DNA of 24,511 nucleotides from Pavlovales sp. CCMP2436 (taxonomy: Eukaryota; Haptophyta; Pavlovophyceae; Pavlovales), in contig MU631593.1 in NCBI GenBank assembly GCA_026770615.1, forward strand, positions 137,605 to 162,115. The letters run 5' to 3'. Each line of letters opens with the position of its first letter. Position 1 is the first letter of the stretch. A model generated the notes under the pieces. That model ran no database searches, had not been told where the DNA came from, and worked only from the letters and a program-made list of their open reading frames with translations. Positions 17,832 to 24,511 of this stretch are shown here, piece by piece. The position numbers and the translations under genes are program-made.

Positions 17832-18050
17832 GCAATGGGCGACGCAGCGCTCAGACCAGCACAACTTTCAGAACAGTCAGACGCCTGCTCGAAACCCTAT
17901 CAGTAATGATATGGTACTACTACTTCCCGGACAGTCAGAAGACGCCAGAGCTTGAATCCCTATCAGTAAATATAATGGCAATGCAGCGCTCAGATCAGCA
18001 GTACTTCCCGGACAGTCATCAGACGTCATCTTGAATCCAGATCAGTATTT
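17832..18050 (+). repeat. Cluster of degenerate repeats shared with 8089-8163
   Basis: Three partial units: 17832-17908, 17926-17971 and 17975-18045. Shared words are CAGCGCTCAGA(C/T)CAGCA, ACTTCCCGGACAGTCA, GACGCCAG and CTTGAATCC, followed by (C/A)(T/A)ATCAGTA. The unit at 8089-8163 has the same order of words. No terminal structure is evident; probably fragments of a non-coding element. Confidence 0.7.
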
Positions 18051-18189
18051 TTAACTTATATTGTTACTGTAATATTACTTAAAAATCCAGATCACTCGCT
18101 CAAGTAAGTTCACCGCCGAGCCCCAGCTGACGGGCCGTTCATTCACGCGCGCGAATTCGCCTCAAGCGGCGCCATCAGTTGCGCCTTCG

Positions 18190-21100
18190 GGCTATGGCTC
18201 AGGTCACCCCCTGACAGCTATCAAGTGGGCGAAGACCATCTTACCGAGATGAGAGCATTCCTGACGGGCTACGCCGAAATTTGAAGTGTTTATTGGTCGG
18301 TCTTAACGAGCTCTATTTTATGATTTTTCAGAATATATTCAAGTCTTCATGGGCGAGCCAGGGATCAATAACTAACGCGCGCCGACTTTAAACATGTTTC
18401 GAACCGTTTTTAAAACCATACTCCTGCTCTGGATCGCTCCAGATTTGCAGCATCCGCCCGCCGCTGCGATGTCGCTCCGCTGGCCAGAGCCGCTCGCTGT
18501 GCTCGTCGGCAAAAGCGTTGATGACCTCCTTGCGCACTTGTGCAATGAGGACAACGTGCACCTCGCGGAGACGTGGGGGAGCGCAGCCTAGCGCGAGTAC
18601 GTTCAGGTGTCGCTCAGCTGCTGCCGGGCGGTGGACCCAACGAAGCGGATGCAGCTCAAGTGCAGTACCTCGGCTGTGCGCCACACGCTGCAGCATGCGA
18701 TCGTGCAGCTCGTCAACGAAAATCTCGCAACGCACCGCTGCCGGGTGCAGCTCGAGCCCGAGCCCGCGCCGCCTGAGCTGGTGCCGCGCTTGTCGCGCGC
18801 GCGCTCGGAGCCGGCCGAGACCGGGCCTCCGCCGCTGTGGCGGGCGCGCAGCGCGCCCGAGTCCGTAGAGGCGAAGCACGGGCGCACTGATGATGATGCA
18901 GACGGCAACTGGACGACGTGAGACCTGCGCGAGTTCACTCGGCAAGAACAAATCTTCCTCGCGCGCGCTCAGGTGCCGATCGAGGCAGAAAACGGCAACG
19001 CATTCACTGCGCGGCAGCGCAGAGTTGCGCTTAACCACGCGCGCAGGGGTGTGCTCGCAATACTGCGTTATCACGCTGCCGGCTCTGCTGAGTGCGTCGC
19101 CGATCTCATCGTCGGTGCTATGTCTGCGTTCGGCGTCGGCGAGCGAGTCCTCGGGAGGCTCGAGGCGCTCGTGCCCGAGCGCGCGGCTAGTGGAGACGAC
19201 GCGGCGGAGACTGCGCTCTACATTGTGTCGCGGGCGCGCGAGGCCCTCTCCGAGCTCAAGGAGTGCCAGACGGAGACGTAGCGCGACGAGAACTACGCCG
19301 CGCTCTGCGTACTCTCGTCAGAGGCGGTGGTCGAGCGAGAGACGGGAGGCATGGGGCGGCGGGTGAAGGCAGCACTCGGCCTCAGCCGATCGAACGCAGA
19401 TATCGACGAATGCCGAAAGATCCGCGCAGCTTTTGACGCCTCGGTCCGGCGCAAGGGGGAGCCGATCGCTGTGGGCGATAGCGTGCTGACGCGGAGCTCT
19501 ACAGTCGCGGGCGTGGTGCGCGAGCTGCGCCCCGATTCCTCTTGCACTGTCGAGTACACGGCGGAGGGCGTGAGCACGCTGATTGAGTACAACCACGCTG
19601 GCCGCCCGACAAAGGGTGTGCGCTCTGCTGCCGCGCCGATCGGCGCGCCCGCCGAGGAAGCCGCAGCGGCCGGGTTGTCTGGGCGGGCTGCTGGGGTCAG
19701 TGGGACTCGTCAGTTCGCGGCCCTCCGGCGACCACCTGTTCGGCTAGCGCCTTCTGCGCGCGCCGAGCGGAAAGACAAGCTTTCCGCTGCTGACGTGGCC
19801 AAAGTACACGCCTTCTTCTACGACAACGGTGCCGTCAGCCCGTGCACGCGCGACCGCGTGAGAAGGCGCGTCGGCCCCAACCTTTGGCAAGTCGCGCAGG
19901 CGCTGGTCGCGATGCAGACTATGGACGCACTCTTCTCGCAGTTCCAGACCGAGAACGTCCTCTGCGGCACGGCGCTCAGCTATTCATCCTTTAAAAATCT
20001 CGCGCCGTGGAACCTCCGGCGCGTCAAACGCGAGGCATGTTTGTGCCGTACTTGCGAACTGTACAAATGCTATCACGACGCAATGCACACGGTGCCCGCC
20101 ATCTTCTCACTTCCAGACGCAACGCCCGCCGCATCGCCCGCTGCGGAAGCGCCTGCAGCAGCAAACGCATCACCCGCTGTGGGAGCGCCCGCCGCAGCAC
20201 CTGCATCGCCCGCGGCTGATGGCATCTCGGGCATGTACGGGCCATGGCAAAGGCGTATGGGACGGGCTGGGCGCGGTGCTCAAGCGTTACGTGCTCAGCG
20301 TCATCACCAATGGCAAGGCTCTAACGGCGTCGGGCAAGATCACGACTGACCTGGAGGCGCGCGAGCACCTCGAGAAGTACTTCAATTCGGAGGCGTGGAC
20401 TAAGTCGCACCAGTCCAAGATCGTCAGCGAGATCAAGATCGTGCACTCGCCGCGCGAGGTGATCGAGACCGAGCGGCAGCGTGGTGCCGCGAGCAAGTTC
20501 AGCGGCGCGGATGGCATCTCGGGCACGTACGAGTTCCTGGCGCTGACGGAGAAGTTGATCGCGGCGCGCACTTTCGGCTGCTGGTGCGAGTACTGCTGGG
20601 AGTGCGTGTGCGCTGGGAGCATGGGCTCGACGTGCCCGAGCCCCGCCGTAGGCTGCGGACGGCCGATGTGCGAGTGGGTCGTGCAGGAGCTGCATCAGAT
20701 CGACGCGCGCACAGTGCAGAAGACGCGCACGACCGCGCAGGCGGCGGGCACAGGATTCGCGAAGAAGCTGCGGCCAGGAGACAGGGTGGTCGCGCAAGCG
20801 CGCGAGGGTGGACGCGGGCGGGGGGCAGGGGATCGGTACTGGATTGGGCAGGGTGCCGACGCAGGCGACGGCTCGTGCATCATCAAGGAGTTCACACACG
20901 CAGGCGGCAAGCTCGAGCAGACCATCTTCACCAAGGGCGACATCGCGCTTGCGGTTAAGTGGTTTGAACGCCACCCTGCCGACCCCGAGGGCATGCATTT
21001 CGTCGAGTGGGACCCTGTGGCTGCCGGCAACGACCCCGATGCCCGCTTTGTCCTCAACGCGACCGAGGTGCGCGCGGTCAACGTGAAGCTCAACGTGGTC

Positions 21101-21484
21101 CCGCCCGTTGGTCGGCCGCTTGTCGTCAGTCGGGCGCGCCGGTCGGGCGTGCAGCCGCGCGCACCCGAGGCACCGACAATCTGGGAGCTCTCCCGCAAGG
21201 CGCACGGCGAGATCCTCGCCACTCTGTGGTGATGGTCGCCGCTGGACGCGCTCCCGCACGCGGCGTAAGTTGAGAGTTTGCATGATCGAATTTAAATTTT
21301 AACACTTTTCATATGTAATTTAATTGGAGCAAGTGAGCTGTTGGGAGCCGATAATATCTAAAAAATAAAACCGAATACACAAATCGCGATTTAGTTCAGA
21401 ATATCCTGGCCACTTTTCGCGTTTGTCTTTGTAAAACATTCTAAGATGGTCTTCCCCTGTCAGGGGGTGACCTGAGCCATAGCC
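18190..21484 (+). mobile_element. 3.3-kb DNA transposon with perfect 28-bp terminal inverted repeats
   Basis: 18190-18217 and 21457-21484 are exact reverse complements (left end GGCTATGGCTCAGGTCAC to CCTGACAG). After a short divergent gap GAAGACCATCTTA is also shared inverted (18233-18245, 21440-21453 region). The 13-mer GCCATCAGTTGCG lies in direct orientation outside both ends (18171-18183 and 21497-21509), 6 and 12 bp away, so the true ends may be slightly outside the perfect repeat. The element encloses one long degraded transposase-like frame. Arms still perfect at 28 bp suggest fairly recent activity or conversion. Confidence 0.75.
18394..21232 (+). pseudogene. Broken transposase-like gene inside the 3.3-kb transposon
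   Basis: Frame 1 is coding-like from 18394 to about 20215 but is cut by TAG 18589-18591, TGA 18919-18921 and TAG 19279-19281. Sequence on both sides of each stop continues in the same style, for example 'REYVQVSLSC' after the first and 'DLREFTRQEQIFLARAQVPI' after the second. The coding then shifts to frame 2 (20219-21232). Recognisable parts: 'LAPWNLRRVKREACLCRTCE' (20005-20064), 'HGKGVWDGLGAVLKR' (20243-20287) and a Cys-rich 'FGCWCEYCWECVC' finger (20575-20613). The HGKG..DG.G..KR plus CLCR..C combination recalls a group of eukaryotic transposon proteins with a DDE-type core, a comparison made from memory. Only about 135 bp of Ala/Pro-coding repeats lie where the core would sit, so an internal deletion is likely. 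Not functional as it stands. Confidence 0.7.
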
Positions 21485-21675
21485 TTCGAGTTCTCCGCCA
21501 TCAGTTGCGTCGTCGATCGTGGAGCGGCTGTCGCGGGGTCCACGGTGTCGATAGACGGCCACCCCTCCCACGCCCCGGCACCTGTGGCCACGCTAACCAT
21601 TTTACTGCTTTAAGACTGCTTTAAGTATATCATAAAAAACTGAGCTGTATTGTCCATGTACTGCTGCCTCTACTT
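21233..21675. other. Right end of the transposon and 3' flank of the zinc-finger gene
   Basis: Holds the AT-rich tail of the transposon, its right inverted repeat (21457-21484), the 13-bp outer repeat (21497-21509), then about 165 bp of non-coding sequence before the stop codon of the minus-strand zinc-finger gene. CTGCTTTAAGACTGCTTTAAG (21605-21625) is a small tandem duplication. Confidence 0.55.
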
Positions 21676-22701
21676 CTAGTTTTCCGAAGGCGAACTGCTG
21701 TGCGTGCGCTTGTGCCTGTTGAGTCTGCCCGCCTCAGCAGCCCTGTAGTCGCAGCCCGGCTCGTCGCACAGGAACGGCCGCTCACCGCTGTGCGTGCGCT
21801 TGTACCTCGTGCGGTGGCTTGTGGTAGTTGCCCGGTAGTCGCAGGCCGGCTCATCGCACGCGTACGGCCGTTCGCCGCTGTGGGTGCGCTTGTGCACCGT
21901 GAGGCAGGCCGACACAGCAGCCCTGTAGGCACAGCCCGGCTCGTCGCACGCGTGTGGCCGCTCGCCGCTGTGCGTGCGCTTGTGCCTCGCGAGGGTTCCC
22001 GCAGTAGTGGTGCTGTAGTCGCAGCCCGGCTCGTCGCACGGGAACGGCCGCTCGCCGGTGTGCGTGCGCTTGTGCGCCGTGAGGTGGCCCAGCTGAGTGG
22101 CCCTGTACTCGCAGCCCGGCTCATCGCACGCGTATGGCCGCTCGCCGCTGTGCGTGCGCTTGTGCCTCGCGAGGGTTCCCGCAGTACTGGTGCTGTAATC
22201 GCAGCCCGGCTCGTCGCACGGGAACGGCCGCTCGCCACTGTGCGTGCGCTTGTGCGTCGCGAAGGCGTCCGCCTCAGCGGCCCTGTAGTCGCAACCCAGC
22301 TCGTCGCACGCGTATGGCCGCTCGCCGCTGTGCGTGCGCTTATGCCTCGCGAGGGTTCCCGCAGTACTGGTGCTGTAATCGCAGCCCGGCTCGTCGCACG
22401 GGAACGGCCGCTCGCCGCTGTGCGTGCGCTTGTGCCTCGCGAGGGTGCCCGCCTGAGTGGCCCTGTACTCGCAGCCCGGCTCGTCGCACGGGAAGCGGCG
22501 CTCGGGCGCCTCACTTGGCGAGACGATGTCCAAGCTCTCGGCGTCGTCCCTCGTGCCTACGACCAGCGTGCAGTACTTGGAGGCGCCGAGCGCGTGCGCG
22601 CACCCCCGTCGGGGGCACGCGTGGGTCCCGCCCGCTTCGCCATGACAGCTGCTATATGCCGTAGCCCGCCCCAACGAGTAATGCGGATCAGCATGGTTCA
22701 A
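21676..22701 (-). CDS. C2H2 zinc-finger protein with nine tandem fingers
   Basis: Intronless 341-residue protein, presumably DNA-binding and nuclear. Residues 1-69 hold no known domain, apart from a Cys/His-rich 'CPRRGCAHALGASKYC' (29-44) that may be a dead finger. From 70 to about 334 there are nine fingers of 30 residues (90 bp) of the form CX4CX12HX3H with TGERP-type linkers; the common unit reads 'CDEPGCDYSTSTAGTLARH'. Fingers 2, 4 and 6 are almost identical and alternate with more variable ones, so the array probably grew by two-finger (180-bp) duplications. Finger 8 has Tyr300 in place of the first zinc His (CAC to TAC, 21802-21804), and one Gly is Ala. The ATG at 22701 lies only 13 bp from a MITE. 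Similar finger arrays occur in large numbers in some algal genomes, from memory. Target sequence is unknown. Confidence 0.85.
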   Translation of the reverse strand: MNHADPHYSLGRATAYSSCHGEAGGTHACPRRGCAHALGASKYCTLVVGTRDDAESLDIVSPSEAPERRFPCDEPGCEYRATQAGTLARHKRTHSGERPFPCDEPGCDYSTSTAGTLARHKRTHSGERPYACDELGCDYRAAEADAFATHKRTHSGERPFPCDEPGCDYSTSTAGTLARHKRTHSGERPYACDEPGCEYRATQLGHLTAHKRTHTGERPFPCDEPGCDYSTTTAGTLARHKRTHSGERPHACDEPGCAYRAAVSACLTVHKRTHSGERPYACDEPACDYRATTTSHRTRYKRTHSGERPFLCDEPGCDYRAAEAGRLNRHKRTHSSSPSEN

Positions 22702-22713
22702 CAGGTGTTGTTA

Positions 22714-22868
22714 TACAGGGCAATAAGAAACCGTCGTGTTAAGAAACTGAGCCTCGTTTTTTAGCCCTTCAAAGTAATTTCAAAATTTAACCATTGTTTG
22801 TATGTAATTTGCTAAGAAACTCAGCCTCAGCCTCAAAACCCGCCGTTCTTATTGCCCGCGATCCCGTA
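22714..22868. mobile_element. Short MITE, copy 3
   Basis: A 155-bp copy of the family at 8198-8366. Left end TACAGGGCAATAAG has lost the GATCGCGG part of the terminal repeat; right end CTTATTGCCCGCGATCCCGTA is nearly complete. The body is closest to copy 1 (GTGTTAAGAAACTGAGCCTC, CTCAGCCTCAGCCTCAAAA). It abuts the zinc-finger start codon, so it lies in that gene's promoter or leader. Confidence 0.8.
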
Positions 22869-22881
22869 TAGGAGCCTCTCG

Positions 22882-22962
22882 TGGCGGCGGTGACGGCGGC
22901 AGCGGCGGCGGCGGTGGCGGCGGCGGCAATGGAGGCTGCGGAGGCGACGGCGACGGAGACGG
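22882..22962 (+). repeat. GGC/GAC trinucleotide repeat
   Basis: About 80 bp of GGCGGC, GGTGGC and GACGGC triplets. Read on the minus strand it gives an Ala-rich stretch in a 72-residue frame, which is not evidence of a gene. Confidence 0.85.
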
Positions 22963-23148
22963 AGTGTGGCTTTAGATGAGAACGTGGGCGCGGTCGGGAA
23001 CTCAAGGGTTTTCTTTTTGTCAGTGGTGGGCCTTCAGCGCCTAGCTGAAGGTACCTGCTAGCACGGCGGATTCACTCGCGAGAATGACGTCGTTATGAAC
23101 CGACGGCGTTCAGAGACGCGGGCGAAATAAATAATAAATTTCCCCCAT

Positions 23149-23278
23149 ACAAGGCCACCTACCCCTTGAGGTTACCGGATCCGAGGGGACTGCTATGGAA
23201 CCTAATTAGTTATCGAGTTCTTTAGGATGTTGGCTCCGCGTACTGCGGTGCCAAGCGTGGGAGATGCTGCGGGCGGCT
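23149..23278 (+). repeat. 130-bp direct repeat, copy 1
   Basis: Starts ACAAGGCC(A/G)CCTACCCC and ends GATGCTGCGGGCGGCT. Nearly identical to 24384-24511, with one substitution and one 2-bp gap. Spacing is 1,235 bp. Similarity starts abruptly at ACAAGGCC and cannot be followed past the window edge in copy 2. Confidence 0.95.
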
Positions 23279-23440
23279 ATGGTATGGTAACCACTCCCTC
23301 CTGCCGCCCAAATATATGCCCACGTTATGCGGTAGCTTACGCTCTGACATTCGGTTGGGTAACGGGTTGCCGACGAACTGGTGGCGTACGACGGAGGGGC
23401 CGATGTGGTGCTGACCAACCGGGCGGGTCCAGTTGGCGCC

Positions 23441-23559
23441 GTTCGATGATTCCTTCCCTTTTGCTCGCGTACGTGGCTATACCCGGGCGAGCGACCAGTC
23501 CCCGTTCGATGATTCCCCCCCTTTTGCTCGCGTACGTGGCTATACCCGGGCGAGCGACC
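23441..23559 (+). repeat. 63-bp tandem duplication
   Basis: Two units beginning GTTCGATGATTCC and ending CCGGGCGAGCGACC, at 23441-23503 and 23504-23559. The second lacks the trailing AGTCCCC. It is followed at once by an inverted GCGACC/GGTCGC pair. Confidence 0.85.
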
Positions 23560-24383
23560 TTGACTGGTCGCCCGCCATTCCCAGCGCACCCGCCATGGCC
23601 ACCGGGCGACATCTCGCCGCTTCGTTCTCCGCGCCGCGTCGTCCACACGTCACGTCGCGTCGTCTGCATATATTTACCTGTTTGGCCGCCGCCGCCACCT
23701 TGGGCGATACCGGGAGCAAGTAGAGCGCCTCGATTGCGACGTTCTGCCAAGTTCTCTTCGTAAGGGAGGGGGTGCCTTGCGAATCTCAATCTTGATGATT
23801 AAAATTTCCAGCGGAATTTCCAACCAAATGGCGAGGTCCTACCTAGAGCGCGAACATGCCACGCAGGTCTACTGCTAGTGTTTGCGAACTGCGGACCCGT
23901 CCTCAAGCCGTATAGCCTGCTTGTTGACGTGTAGGGCTAGTGCGTTTGCACCTTAGCCGAGGCGTAGGATCAATAATGCTTGGTGTCTTGGATGTGGATG
24001 GGGTAATCCCATCTCATTCTCTGTTATTCGGGCTGGCGTTGCTGACCGGCCGAGGAGGAGATCGAGCTCGATCGCATAGCAAGTGCTCGCGGTACAGGTG
24101 CCAGAACGAACTCGTACAGCGATCCGTCTTCGGTCGGAGCTGGCTGTTCGCTCTTCTCTCCGTACGCGCGTCGCTCGTGCTTGCGCTAATCGGGCGTGTG
24201 TTCTTTCTTGTCTTGGGTGGGTGGGTGGTTGAGCTTTGCTGTGAGCTGAGCTCCGAGGCGCCGATTTAATTATCGGTCGCTTTTGCGGCGGCTAGTGCTT
24301 GCGCATCCGGGGCGGATCCTCTCTAGGAGGGGGGCGGCTGCCTTGTCGCTCCGTCGCCAGACCCGCCAAACCTTCTTCGCCAA
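23560..24383. other. Region between the two 130-bp repeats, no gene recognised
   Basis: Frames here (for example 23940-24269, plus) begin at non-ATG codons and match nothing known. Codon use and composition are weakly coding-like at best. If the flanking repeats mark a longer tandem array, this is the rest of one 1,235-bp unit. Confidence 0.4.
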
Positions 24384-24511
24384 ACAAGGCCGCCTACCCC
24401 TTGAGGTTACCGGATCAGGGGACTGCTATGGAACCTAATTAGTTATCGAGTTCTTTAGGATGTTGGCTCCGCGTACTGCGGTGCCAAGCGTGGGAGATGC
24501 TGCGGGCGGCT
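24384..24511 (+). repeat. 130-bp direct repeat, copy 2, cut by the window edge
   Basis: Second copy of the repeat at 23149-23278, still matching at the last base of the window. Its true length is therefore unknown. Confidence 0.95.

Noticed and set aside
18394..21232. Stop-codon reassignment or programmed readthrough to explain the three internal stops
   Set aside because: Other genes here end normally at TAG, TGA or TAA, the frame also shifts later, and a core region is missing, so decay is simpler.
21700..22500. Regularly spaced repeats resembling a CRISPR array
   Set aside because: The 90-bp period is the zinc-finger coding unit; the spacing and intact reading frame explain it fully.
22787..23005. 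Ala-rich minus-strand frame
   Set aside because: It comes from the GGC repeat and the end of the MITE.

Overview
The window looks like nuclear DNA from a flagellated eukaryotic microalga. A haptophyte is my best guess, but that rests on style and not on a marker gene. The sequence is GC-rich, its genes have short GT-AG introns, simple-sequence tracts are common, and there are two axonemal genes, an ammonium-transporter-family gene, a zinc-knuckle OTU protease and a highly repetitive C2H2 finger gene. No bacterial operon, CRISPR array, tRNA or rRNA was recognised.

Layout from left to right. 509-3998 (+) is a three-exon kinesin-9 gene (KIF6 type) with simple-sequence introns and a decayed copy of its exon-3 start inside intron 2. 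4085-5534 is an element with terminal inverted repeats (TIRs) carrying two further TIR elements nested one inside the other. 5776-7669 (+) is a three-exon AMT/Mep/Rh-family transporter in which both pore histidines are replaced. 8198-8366 is a second copy of the short MITE (miniature inverted-repeat transposable element). 9071-10471 (+) is an intronless organellar TsaD/Qri7-type tRNA-modification gene. 10580-11318 is another nested TIR element. 11449-12828 (-) is a two-exon OTU cysteine protease with a zinc knuckle. 13328-13882 (-) is a decayed coding fragment.

14019-14843 (+) is a TLC-domain membrane protein. It is tail-to-tail with 15243-16316 (-), a four-exon CFAP119/CCDC189 axonemal gene. 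16425-17208 (+) holds exon-like membrane-protein pieces that I cannot identify. 17832-18050 is a small repeat cluster. 18190-21484 is a 3.3-kb transposon with perfect 28-bp TIRs enclosing one transposase-like reading frame broken by three in-frame stops and a frameshift. 21676-22701 (-) is a nine-finger C2H2 gene, with a third MITE copy just upstream of its start. 22870-24511 is repeat-rich, apparently gene-free DNA with a 130-bp direct repeat that recurs at the right edge.

The genes do not form a pathway. The kinesin-9 and CFAP119 genes both serve the flagellum, TsaD serves organellar translation, and the rest are single-function genes in a transposon-rich stretch. The most unusual observations are the transporter without its twin histidines, the layered nested elements with a readable order of insertion, the point-mutated transposase relic, and the decayed exon copy in the kinesin intron. 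I found no convincing new multi-gene system.
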